This document shows, piece by piece, positions 1 through 7,258 of a stretch of 64,000 bases of DNA (position 1 is its first letter; the number at the start of each line of letters is the position of its first letter). The notes below the pieces were generated by a model that saw only the letters and a list, made by a program, of their open reading frames with translations, was not told the origin of the DNA and did not search any database. Both the position numbers and the translations under genes were made by a program. The DNA lies in assembly GCA_965232485.1 (NCBI GenBank), contig OZ246975.1:2914001-2978000 (forward strand). Reading direction: 5' to 3'. The DNA comes from VXPQ01 sp965232485. Lineage in GTDB: Bacteria > Bacteroidota > Rhodothermia > Rhodothermales > VXPQ01.

Positions 1-737
1 TTGAGATTCGGGCGGGAACCGGAGGGGACGAAGCCGGGCTTTTTGCCGGGGACCTGTACCGGATGTATCAGAAATTCGCTGAGGGACGAGGCTGGAAGGT
101 GGAGGTTATGCATGTGTCGCCGGGCGCCAAGGGTGGTTTCAAGGAGATTGTGTTGTCGATTCGGGGGGAAGATGTGTTTGGATTCATGAAATTCGAGAGC
201 GGCGTGCATCGCGTGCAGCGCGTGCCGGTTACGGAATCTTCCGGGCGGCTGCATACGTCCGCCGCCACGGTTGCGGTTCTGCCCGAAGCAGAAGAGATCG
301 ATGTGCGCCTCGATCCGAACGACGTCAAGGTGGATGTGTACCGCTCCAGCGGTCCCGGCGGGCAGTCGGTCAATACGACGGATTCGGCTGTCCGGCTCAC
401 GCATATCCCCACCGGCCTCGTGGTGACGTGCCAGGACGAAAAAAGTCAGCACAAGAACAAGGACAAGGCGCTTCGGGTGTTGCGTTCCCGTCTCTACGAG
501 CAGGAAATGGAAAAGCGCCGGGCGGAACGCAGCGAAGTGCGTCGGTCCATGGTGGGTTCCGGCGATCGTTCGGCCAAGATTCGAACCTATAATTTTCCGC
601 AGGATCGCGTTACGGATCATCGCCTGGAGGGGAATGATAAGAATCACCCCCTCCATAAAGTGATGGATGGCGTGCTCGAAGAGGTTATTACGGCCTTGCA
701 AACGGCGGACAATATGGCGCAGCTCGCCGGATCGTAG
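1..737 (+). CDS. prfA: peptide chain release factor 1 (5' truncated by window edge)
   Basis: Release factor that enters the ribosomal A site at UAA/UAG and triggers peptidyl-tRNA hydrolysis. The window opens inside the gene: the frame is already coding from base 3 (EIRAGTGGDEAGLFAGD), so the ATG at 63 is internal and not a start. The tripeptide anticodon PVT lies at 225-233 and the catalytic GGQ at 357-365, followed by VNTTDSAVR. The tail SAKIRTYNFPQDRVTDHR is of RF1 type rather than RF2 type. Stop at 735-737. A GNAT acetyltransferase gene follows on the same strand. The N-terminal part lies outside the window. Confidence 0.96.
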   Translation, partial: EIRAGTGGDEAGLFAGDLYRMYQKFAEGRGWKVEVMHVSPGAKGGFKEIVLSIRGEDVFGFMKFESGVHRVQRVPVTESSGRLHTSAATVAVLPEAEEIDVRLDPNDVKVDVYRSSGPGGQSVNTTDSAVRLTHIPTGLVVTCQDEKSQHKNKDKALRVLRSRLYEQEMEKRRAERSEVRRSMVGSGDRSAKIRTYNFPQDRVTDHRLEGNDKNHPLHKVMDGVLEEVITALQTADNMAQLAGS

Positions 738-789
738 CGCGGCGGACCGGCGCAGGATCTATCACAGATATCTTTCGTTTAATTTGGCT

Positions 790-1419
790 ATGTCCGTTGC
801 GAAAACGTTATTCAGGCGTACGCCACTGCCCATGTTGCCGGAACCCGCGCCGATACAAACAATCGATGTGCTGGAGGAAATCCTTGTCCTTGCGGCCCGG
901 GACGAACATGTCCGTTATGCGCCTGCGATCAGTCGTCTTATTGAAGAGGCTGCGGCGGCAAGGGGCACCGGCATCGCCAAGCGCAGCACAGAATACGTGC
1001 GGGCGAAAATACAAGAAGGCAAGGCGGTGATTGCGCTCGCCGACGACCGTTTGGCCGGATTTTGCTACATCGAGAGTTGGGAACACGGAAAGTACGTGGC
1101 CAATTCCGGGCTTATCGTGGCCCCCGGTTTTCGCAAGATGGGGTTGGCGAAAAGGATAAAGCGGCGCATTTTCGAATTGTCGCGCGAAAAATATCCGGAC
1201 GCCCGGATTTTCGGCATTACCACGAGTTTGCCCGTGATGAAGATCAACTCCGAGCTCGGGTATAAACCGGTTACGTTTTCGGAATTGACGGACGACGATG
1301 TGTTCTGGGAGGGATGCCAGAGTTGTCCCAATTACGACGTGCTTACGCGCACCCAGCGCAAGATGTGTCTTTGCACCGGCATGCTGTACGATCCGAAGCA
1401 GAACAAGGGCGACGATTAG
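790..1419 (+). CDS. GNAT-family N-acetyltransferase with C-terminal cysteine cluster
   Basis: A 209-residue GNAT-fold acyl-CoA-dependent acetyltransferase. The acetyl-CoA loop is visible as APGFRKMGLAKRIKRRIFE, preceded by the GFCYIESWEHGKYVANSGLIV strand region. The C-terminal part carries four cysteines (CQSC, then CLC) around NYDVLTRTQRKM, which is more than a bare GNAT domain needs. From memory, proteins of this layout stand at the head of arginine-biosynthesis operons in Bacteroidota, so an N-acyl-glutamate role is possible, but no arg gene follows here. Start chosen at ATG 790; ATG 832 is an alternative, and neither has a clear Shine-Dalgarno site. The frame stays open upstream into prfA, which is not taken as coding. 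Confidence 0.85.
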   Translation: MSVAKTLFRRTPLPMLPEPAPIQTIDVLEEILVLAARDEHVRYAPAISRLIEEAAAARGTGIAKRSTEYVRAKIQEGKAVIALADDRLAGFCYIESWEHGKYVANSGLIVAPGFRKMGLAKRIKRRIFELSREKYPDARIFGITTSLPVMKINSELGYKPVTFSELTDDDVFWEGCQSCPNYDVLTRTQRKMCLCTGMLYDPKQNKGDD

Positions 1420-1586
1420 CCTCGCGCGCTTGGGAACGTTGTTGCGTTACGGCGATATAACGTCCCATATTTTTATGCCGATTTTTCCCGCCGTAGCCTT
1501 TCTTCGAAGGACGCGGAGGCGCGGAAGGCGGCGTAATCCCTGCTCGTCGCAAGCGCGGCGGGCCTGATTCAGTCCATAGGGAGAAC

Positions 1587-2474
1587 ATGCCTGAAAACAC
1601 CTACGAAATCACGTATATCGTCAACAGCGTACTGAGCGAAGACCAGATTCGGAATCTGGTCAACCGGGTTACGAAGTACATTGAGAAGGAGGGGGGCGAC
1701 GTCATTGAAGTAGACGAATGGGGGGCGCAGCGCCTTTCTTATTCTATCGCCAAAAAGCGCACCGGGTATTACGTGAATGCCTATTTCAAGGCCGGGGGCG
1801 ATCTGATCGCTCGTCTCGAACGCGCGCTTACCCTTGAGGACGATATCCTTCGTTACCTCACGCTGAAAATGGATGCGCCCATGCTTCGGCATTACGCGAA
1901 GCAGAAAGAGGAAAAGGCGCGCGAGGAAGCAGAAGCGGCAAGCGAATCTGCTGCGGACCAGCAGGAGGAACAGATTTCCGCGGACGAGCCAGCGAACGTT
2001 TCGCCTGTTCCAGAGGCCGCTGAGGCCGAGCCGCCCGCCAGGGAAGCCCAGGCCGAGCCGTCCGCCAAGGCAACCCAGGCTGAACCGCCTGCCGAGGCAG
2101 CTAAGGCCGAGCCGCCCGCCGAGGCAGCCCAGGTCGAGCCGCCCGCCGAGGCCGCTCAGGCCGAGCCGCCCGCCAAGGCAGCTCAGGCCGAGCCGCCCGC
2201 CGAGGCAGCCCAGGCCGAGCCGCCCGCCGAGGCCGCTGAGGCCGAGCCGCCCGCCGAGGCCGCTGAGGCCGAGCCGCCCGCCGAGGCAGCCCAGGTCGAG
2301 CCGCCCGCCGAGGCCGCTCAGGCCGAGCCGCCCGCCGAGGCCGCTCAGGCCGAGCCGCCCGCCAAGGCCATTCAGGCTGAGCCGCCCGCCAAGGCAGCTC
2401 AGGCCGAGCCGCCCGCCAAGGAGGCTCAGGCCGAGCCGCCCGCCGAGGAGGCCCGCCCGGCCGAACCGGCGTAA
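1587..2474 (+). CDS. rpsF: 30S ribosomal protein bS6 with long repetitive C-terminal tail
   Basis: Ribosomal protein S6, a small-subunit protein that pairs with S18 on 16S rRNA. Residues about 1-105 are the normal S6 fold (YEITYIVNS at the start, then DEWGAQRLSYSIAKKRTGYY). Typical S6 is about 95-140 residues; this one is 295. After an acidic linker (residues about 106-146) come 16 tandem nine-residue units of the form AEPPAEAAQ, ending PAEPA. The start ATG follows AGGGAG at 1578-1583. The cluster rpsF-rpsR-rplI is in the usual order with short gaps. The tail is probably disordered and exposed; its role is not known to me. Confidence 0.95.
   Translation: MPENTYEITYIVNSVLSEDQIRNLVNRVTKYIEKEGGDVIEVDEWGAQRLSYSIAKKRTGYYVNAYFKAGGDLIARLERALTLEDDILRYLTLKMDAPMLRHYAKQKEEKAREEAEAASESAADQQEEQISADEPANVSPVPEAAEAEPPAREAQAEPSAKATQAEPPAEAAKAEPPAEAAQVEPPAEAAQAEPPAKAAQAEPPAEAAQAEPPAEAAEAEPPAEAAEAEPPAEAAQVEPPAEAAQAEPPAEAAQAEPPAKAIQAEPPAKAAQAEPPAKEAQAEPPAEEARPAEPA
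2025..2456 (+). repeat. 16-copy 27-bp tandem repeat inside rpsF
   Basis: Sixteen in-frame 27-bp units encode nonapeptides AEPPA-x-x-x-x, residues 147-290 of S6. Units vary mainly at positions 6-9 (EAAQ, KAAQ, EAAE, EAAK, KAIQ, KEAQ, EEAR) and twice at position 1 (V for A). Unit length is a multiple of three, so gain or loss of copies keeps the frame. The high identity between units suggests copy number could change by slippage or recombination. Confidence 0.97.
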
Positions 2475-2515
2475 CCATTCCAGACACGGATTTCAGCACA
2501 TTGACAGGATAGGTC

Positions 2516-2725
2516 ATGACCGAACCCCAATTGGACCTTGGAAAGATCGAGTATGTCGATTACAAGGATATCGAGTTCCTGAAGATTTATCTCAACGAGC
2601 AGGGCAAGATCATGCCCCGCCGCCTTACGGGAACGCCCCAAAAATTCCAGCGCAAGCTTACGCGGGCGGTCAAACGCGCCCGTCACCTTGCCTTGCTGCC
2701 CTTTGTGGCAGATAATGTTCGATAG
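2516..2725 (+). CDS. rpsR: 30S ribosomal protein bS18
   Basis: A 69-residue S18, the partner of S6 on the platform of the small subunit. The core IEYVDYKDIEFLKIYLNEQG and KIMPRRLTGTPQKFQRKLTRA is the standard S18 rRNA-binding segment, with the usual basic C-terminus (AVKRARHLALLPF). Spacing of 41 nt to rpsF and 15 nt to rplI supports a single operon. AGGATAGG lies just before the ATG. Length matches the family. Confidence 0.97.
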   Translation: MTEPQLDLGKIEYVDYKDIEFLKIYLNEQGKIMPRRLTGTPQKFQRKLTRAVKRARHLALLPFVADNVR

Positions 2726-2740
2726 GAGCGAACCACCGCG

Positions 2741-3193
2741 ATGAAGATTTTACTATTGCAAGACGTAGACAACCTCGGTCACAAGGGGGACGTCGTAACG
2801 GTCCGGGACGGCTATGGCCGCAACTACCTGATTCCGGGCCGCATGGCGGTGCTCGCTTCGGATTCCGTGGTGCGTCATCAAAAGGAACTCGTTCGCCAGC
2901 GCGCGCGAAAAATTGCCCGGGAAATCGGGGATGCAGAGCGCGTCAAGGAGCAACTGGAGGCCGCCAAAGTAATTATCGCCGCGAAAGTCGGTCAGGAAAA
3001 CCGGATTTTCGGGACCGTTACCCCGACACAGATCGCGGAAGCGCTTGGTCAGCAGGGGTTTCGGATCGATCGCAAGCATATCGCGCCCGACGAAGACATT
3101 CGCATGCTTGGCGTGTATACCGTTACCGTCAAGGTGCACAAGAACGTTTCGGCCAGCCTGAAAGTCGAGGTGGTTGCCGAGGAGAGTGCGTAG
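2741..3193 (+). CDS. rplI: 50S ribosomal protein bL9
   Basis: A 150-residue L9, a large-subunit protein bridging L1 stalk and neighbouring ribosomes. The N-terminal domain shows MKILLLQDVDNLGHKGDVV and DGYGRNYLIPGRMAVLA, followed by the long charged helix (about residues 40-80) and the C-terminal domain (ENRIFGTVTPTQIAEAL, then IRMLGVYTVTVKVHKNV). Length is normal. It closes the rpsF-rpsR-rplI cluster; AGGAG lies about 12 nt before the ATG. Confidence 0.97.
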   Translation: MKILLLQDVDNLGHKGDVVTVRDGYGRNYLIPGRMAVLASDSVVRHQKELVRQRARKIAREIGDAERVKEQLEAAKVIIAAKVGQENRIFGTVTPTQIAEALGQQGFRIDRKHIAPDEDIRMLGVYTVTVKVHKNVSASLKVEVVAEESA

Positions 3194-3236
3194 GCGCGGT
3201 GAAATAGGCCGGGCCTCCGGCATCGTTGAGCCCAGT

Positions 3237-5276
3237 ATGGTTTTGCGCCGCTACGGTTTTGGATTTGCGCAGTGTCTCGCCCGCGTTGCCGGACTGGTTG
3301 CGCTTGCGTTGTGCGCAGGGTTTGCGCGTCCATCCGCGGTTGCGCAAGATGTTCGCCCTGCTACGGAGTATGTCGCATGGACCGTTGCGGACATCCTTGG
3401 GGAAGTTGCTCCCGGAGAGGCGTTCGAAGCCGTGATCGAAGCCGACATAGAGGCGGGCTGGAAGATGTATGCACTCGACTCGCCGCGTCCGAGTTTTGCG
3501 GCGGCGTTCGAGTGGGAAGAAGGGCCGTTTGCGCTTGCAGGCCCGATGCGGCAGCGCCCGCCCGTTGAGGCGCATGACCCCTGGTTCAAGGCCACTGTAC
3601 GCTATTTCACCGGAGCGGCCCGGTTTGTTGCGCCGTTCCAGGCGGGGGAGAATATCCCTGCGGGCGATCATGCGCTCCGCGGCGTGGTGCAGTTCATGAT
3701 TTGCACGGAAAAGGTGTGTTTGCCTCCCACGCCCGCCTCGCTTGAGGCCGTCGTGCAGGTTGTCGGGAGCGGGGACAGCGTAGCGGGCGGTGCGTTTGCT
3801 CCCGGAACATCTCCCGACGACACGGGAAACGATTCGCTTCGCGCCGTGCCTGACCTGACTGGCGGCGCACCCTCCATTGCGTCTCCCGATGCGGCGTTTC
3901 CCGAGAGCGACGCTGTGCGCGCCGGAGGATTGTGGGGCTTTATTCTGCTGGCGATCGGGGCGGGCCTGGCGTCGCTCCTCACGCCCTGCGTGTTTCCCAT
4001 GATTCCGATCACCGTTTCCTGGTTTTCGAAGCATGCATCCAGGCGTTCCGAATCGATCCGCCTGGCGCTGGCTTTCGGAGCGGCGATCGTGCTTACCTTC
4101 ACGGCGCTGGGCATGCTGGCGGCTTCCCTGCTCGGGGCTTCCGGAGCGCACGCCATTGCGGCCAATCCATGGGTCAATCTTTTTATCGGGAGCATTTTCG
4201 TAGTGTTCGCGCTTTCGTTGCTGGGCATGTTCGAACTTGCGCTCCCGGGTCGGTTCGTCAACTATTTCGATCGGCGGGGAAATGCGCAGTCGGGCTATGC
4301 GGGCGCCTTTTTCATGGGATTGACCTTGACGCTGGTGTATTTTTCCTGCACGGTTCCGTTCGTCGGGGCGCTGCTTGCCGTGGCCGCTACGACCGGCGAA
4401 TGGACCTGGCCCCTGATCGGCATGGCTGTTTTCGCCGCGACGTTCGCCGTGCCGTTTGCAATGTTCGCCTTTTTTCCGAGGGCGGTGCAGTCGCTGCCCG
4501 GCGCGGGGGCCTGGATGCGTCGGATTCAGGTCACGCTGGGTTTCGTGGAACTCGTCGCTGCGCTCAAGTTCCTGTCCAATGCGGACCTGGTGATGGGATG
4601 GGGGCTGATTTCGCGGTCGGCGGCCATTGCGCTCGCCATGGTGATTTTCGGCCTTGCGGGATGTTATTTGCTGGGTATGATTCGCATGCCCCATGACTCG
4701 TCGCCTCAGGCCGTGGGGGCAGGCCGGTTGCTTTTCGCCGCGGCGTTTCTGGGCGTTTCCCTGTATATGCTGCCGGGTCTTTTCGGCGCGCCGCTCTCTG
4801 CGGTCGATGCGTGGCTTCCTCCGGCGGAAACGACTGCAACCCGCGCTGGTCTGTTTGCAGAGGGCGAACAGGGCGAATCCGTCTGGCATGACGACATCGA
4901 TGCGGCGTTCGAACAGGCGCAAGACGCGCGCAAGCCAGTATTTATCGATTTTACCGGGTATACGTGCGCAAATTGCCGTCAGATGGAAGCCACCGTGTTT
5001 CGTCAGGAGCCGGTGGCGGCGCTGTTTCGGGATCGTTTCGTATTGCTGCGTCTCTATACCGACGCCCGCGATAGAGGTCCCGCCTTGCAGCAGTATCAGC
5101 TTTCCCTGACGGGCACGGTAGCCCTCCCGACCTACGCCATTGCAGACCCGTATTCCGGCGCGTTGCTGCATCGGCGCACGGGCACGGCGTCGGTTGTGGA
5201 ATTCACCGAATTTCTTGAGCGAGGAGCGGTTGCCTATGAGACAGAAACGCCCCCCTCCTCCGTGTCCGGTTCTTAG
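3237..5276 (+). CDS. dsbD: DsbD-type thiol:disulfide interchange protein
   Basis: A 679-residue membrane protein that carries electrons from cytoplasmic thioredoxin across the inner membrane to periplasmic thiol partners. A signal peptide (residues about 1-37, ending PSAVAQ) leads an N-terminal beta-domain holding the Cys pair in MICTEKVCLPP. About eight membrane segments follow, with the DsbD hallmark TPCVFPMIPITVSWF and YFSCTVPFVGA. The C-terminal thioredoxin-like domain has FIDFTGYTCANCRQME, with active-site C577-A-N-C580. The open frame extends upstream to 3174 inside rplI; ATG 3237 gives a clean signal peptide and no overlap. A perfect inverted repeat begins one base after the stop and may act as a terminator. 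Confidence 0.93.
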   Translation: MVLRRYGFGFAQCLARVAGLVALALCAGFARPSAVAQDVRPATEYVAWTVADILGEVAPGEAFEAVIEADIEAGWKMYALDSPRPSFAAAFEWEEGPFALAGPMRQRPPVEAHDPWFKATVRYFTGAARFVAPFQAGENIPAGDHALRGVVQFMICTEKVCLPPTPASLEAVVQVVGSGDSVAGGAFAPGTSPDDTGNDSLRAVPDLTGGAPSIASPDAAFPESDAVRAGGLWGFILLAIGAGLASLLTPCVFPMIPITVSWFSKHASRRSESIRLALAFGAAIVLTFTALGMLAASLLGASGAHAIAANPWVNLFIGSIFVVFALSLLGMFELALPGRFVNYFDRRGNAQSGYAGAFFMGLTLTLVYFSCTVPFVGALLAVAATTGEWTWPLIGMAVFAATFAVPFAMFAFFPRAVQSLPGAGAWMRRIQVTLGFVELVAALKFLSNADLVMGWGLISRSAAIALAMVIFGLAGCYLLGMIRMPHDSSPQAVGAGRLLFAAAFLGVSLYMLPGLFGAPLSAVDAWLPPAETTATRAGLFAEGEQGESVWHDDIDAAFEQAQDARKPVFIDFTGYTCANCRQMEATVFRQEPVAALFRDRFVLLRLYTDARDRGPALQQYQLSLTGTVALPTYAIADPYSGALLHRRTGTASVVEFTEFLERGAVAYETETPPSSVSGS

Positions 5277-5311
5277 GATGCTCTGATCAAGGCGGACTTG
5301 ATCAGAGCATC
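5277..5311. repeat. perfect palindrome made of two element ends (solo inverted-repeat element)
   Basis: Two perfect 14-bp arms, GATGCTCTGATCAA and TTGATCAGAGCATC, around a 7-nt loop GGCGGAC, starting immediately after the dsbD stop codon. The arms match the ends of the IS5-family element at 18097-19267 and the other dispersed copies. It can form a strong hairpin between dsbD and the next gene; no T-run follows, so rho-independent termination is not assured. Confidence 0.85.
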
Positions 5312-5331
5312 GTTCATAAAAGGTACTTGTC

Positions 5332-5754
5332 GTGTTGCAGCGCGATCTCATCATGCGGGAAATCGAGCAGGCCATTCGGGTACTGCTCCATGTGCTGGCG
5401 CAGACGCTTCGGCTGAAGTCCGAGGAGCGGTACGAGGAAGCGCTTGCATACATCCGCAAGGCATTCGGCGAAGCCGACTTGTCCCCTCGCCCCGTGGCCG
5501 AATTGTCCCCCGCGGAACTGGTTGCATTGTGTCGATACCCGCGCGGTTTCGAATGCGGCCTTGCGCTGGCCATTGCCGATTTGTTGTGCGAAGAGGCCGA
5601 TGTGCTCGCCCGGATGGGCGCGACGCCGGAATCCCGCGCCCGCGCCGCCGGAGCCAAAGCGTTGTACGAAGCGGCGGCGGCTACGGAAGGGGCTGCGCTC
5701 CCGATAGACATTGCACAGAAGCTGCAACGCGCCGAACAGTTTGCGGCGGGGTAA
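5332..5754 (+). CDS. DUF6483-like hypothetical protein
   Basis: A 140-residue, probably cytoplasmic, helical protein with no signal peptide or membrane segment. The N-terminus (LQRDLIMREIEQAIRVLLHV) recalls the small DUF6483 proteins seen in many bacteria; I place it there only from this motif. The central part has two repeat-like helices (LVALCRYPRGFECGLALAIAD; ARAAGAKALYEAA) that could be TPR-like. The start is a GTG at 5332; TTG 5335 is equally possible. It is 20 bp past the palindrome behind dsbD and 13 bp before a DNA glycosylase gene, so it may share that transcript. Function unknown. Confidence 0.7.
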   Translation: MLQRDLIMREIEQAIRVLLHVLAQTLRLKSEERYEEALAYIRKAFGEADLSPRPVAELSPAELVALCRYPRGFECGLALAIADLLCEEADVLARMGATPESRARAAGAKALYEAAAATEGAALPIDIAQKLQRAEQFAAG

Positions 5755-5767
5755 TCAGATTATTCTT

Positions 5768-6730
5768 ATGTTTTCGTCCGACGTTCCGGTCCTGACGGTC
5801 GAATGCCCTCCTGCGTTTCGTTTTCGGGCGACGCTGATGAGCCATGGCTGGATCGAGTTGGCGCCTTTCCGCCACGACGAAGACTATGCGCGGCTGTACC
5901 GGGCGGAATCGTTGCCCGGCGGGCGCGTGGTCCGGCTGGCCTTTGCCGCGGAGCGCGCCGCCGCCCTGGACAGCGGAGAGAAGATACATGTATATATCGA
6001 AGAGACGCCCGGCGGCGCGGATGCGGCGCCGACCGCTCCATTGTCTTCTCCGGCGCGCGCATATCTGCGGCAGATGGTTCGCCGCATGTTCAATCTGGAT
6101 CTGGACCTGAGTCCTTTTTATGCGCTGATTGCGGACGAACCGCGCTATCGCTGGGTGTTTGCGCATCGGGCGGGCCGGTTGTTGCGCGCGCCCACGGTGT
6201 GGGAAGATTTGGCGAAAACGCTGCTTACGACCAACACCACCTGGGCCATGACCCGGAAGATGGCGCAGCGCCTGAACGAATTAGGCTCGTCTGGCGCTTT
6301 TCCTGCCCCGGAAACCATTGCGAATCTGTCGCCCGCTACGCTGGCCGATCATCTGCGGGCCGGATATCGGAATGCATATCTTCACGAACTGGCTTCTCGT
6401 ATTGCCGAGGGGCGCATCGACGTGGAGGAATGGGCTTGCGCGGAGCGGCCGTCCGCCGACCTTTTCGCCGAGATACGTTCGCTCAGGGGATTCGGTCCGT
6501 ACGCCGCGGGTTCGGCGATGAAATTGCTGGGCCGGTTCGACTATCTTGCGCTGGATTCCGCCGCCCGGTCGATGTTCGCCCGCGTGTTTGGCGGAAATAC
6601 GGACGCCGCCATCCGTCGCCGCTATGCGCCATATGGCGCGTGGCAGGGGCTGGTCGTGTGGATGGACGTCATGCAAGACTGGTTTTTGCAGCGCAGCGCG
6701 TCCGGGGACGATACAGGCGTTTCGCCATGA
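5768..6730 (+). CDS. HhH-GPD DNA glycosylase (AlkA/Ogg-like)
   Basis: A 320-residue base-excision-repair glycosylase that removes damaged bases from DNA. The helix-hairpin-helix lies in SLRGFGPYAAGSAMKLLG, and the catalytic Asp is D263 in YLALDSAARSMFAR (codon 6554-6556). An N-terminal beta-rich region of about 100 residues fits the AlkA/Ogg N-domain. No C-terminal Fe-S cysteine loop is seen, unlike MutY/Nth. Start ATG 5768; an upstream extension to 5711 would overlap the preceding gene. Substrate (3-methyladenine, 8-oxoguanine or other) cannot be decided from the sequence. Confidence 0.87.
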   Translation: MFSSDVPVLTVECPPAFRFRATLMSHGWIELAPFRHDEDYARLYRAESLPGGRVVRLAFAAERAAALDSGEKIHVYIEETPGGADAAPTAPLSSPARAYLRQMVRRMFNLDLDLSPFYALIADEPRYRWVFAHRAGRLLRAPTVWEDLAKTLLTTNTTWAMTRKMAQRLNELGSSGAFPAPETIANLSPATLADHLRAGYRNAYLHELASRIAEGRIDVEEWACAERPSADLFAEIRSLRGFGPYAAGSAMKLLGRFDYLALDSAARSMFARVFGGNTDAAIRRRYAPYGAWQGLVVWMDVMQDWFLQRSASGDDTGVSP

Positions 6731-6872
6731 GAACCCATTATCTTGTTTCTCAGGAACCCCCTGTGCCGTAGCGGGGTACATAGGCCATCGTTTTACTTTG
6801 CCGCGATACTGCGTTTGCGCCCGACACATGGGTGTACGCAGATTGCGGCGCCATCAGAACACGGAAAAAAAC

Positions 6873-7085
6873 ATGCCTCGGGGAAGAGTCAAGTGGTTTA
6901 GCGCTGATAAAGGTTTTGGCTTTATTGCGCCGGACGACGGAAGTAAAGACGTATTTGTTCATCGCAATAATGTATCTGGACTCGGATACGACGAAGGGCT
7001 TAGAGACGGCGAAGAAGTGGAGTATGATGTGGAGCAGACGCCAAAAGGCCTCAGCGCCATGAGCGTGAAGCGTACAGACGACTGA
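6873..7085 (+). CDS. cold-shock domain protein (CspA family)
   Basis: A 70-residue single-stranded nucleic-acid-binding OB-fold protein acting as an RNA chaperone. RNP1-like GRVKWFSADKGFGFIAPDDG and RNP2-like KDVFVHRNNV are intact. The gene is preceded by a 142-bp leader in which TGCGT and ACGCA (about 6809-6840) could pair into a hairpin, as is common in cold-shock mRNAs; this is only suggestive. ATG 6873 is chosen because the protein then begins exactly as the family does. Confidence 0.95.
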   Translation: MPRGRVKWFSADKGFGFIAPDDGSKDVFVHRNNVSGLGYDEGLRDGEEVEYDVEQTPKGLSAMSVKRTDD

Positions 7086-7102
7086 TCTGCTTTCGGGCAT
7101 TT

Positions 7103-7146
7103 CGGCAGCGGTTGACAGCGCTTGGTCTGCCGGTTGGTTTTTCTCT
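7103..7146 (+). terminator. possible terminator after the cold-shock gene
   Basis: CGGCAG at 7103-7108 can pair with CTGCCG at 7127-7132, followed by GTTGGTTTTT. The stem is only 6 bp with an 18-nt loop that may pair internally, so the call is weak. Confidence 0.35.
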
Positions 7147-7258
7147 GTTTCTTTTGGGCATGCGGCGCATGTCGTCTGTTTTCGGGAAAAATCCGGGATA
7201 CCTGTATCTGTGCGGGTCGAATCCGATTCCGCCTGCGTACGCTCTCCTGCATTCCATA

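Noticed and set aside
2101..2517. Minus-strand Arg/Pro/Ala-rich frame over the rpsF repeats
   Set aside because: Mirror translation of the 27-bp repeats (RPERPRRAA units); no start context or family.
3129..5711. Very long minus-strand frame opposite dsbD (860 codons)
   Set aside because: The plus-strand DsbD has all family motifs; the opposite frame is Arg/His/Gln-rich without recognisable domains, as is usual for antisense frames in GC-rich DNA.
7086..7258. Riboswitch upstream of the first TonB receptor
   Set aside because: No cobalamin- or TPP-riboswitch core could be recognised in the 173-bp leader.
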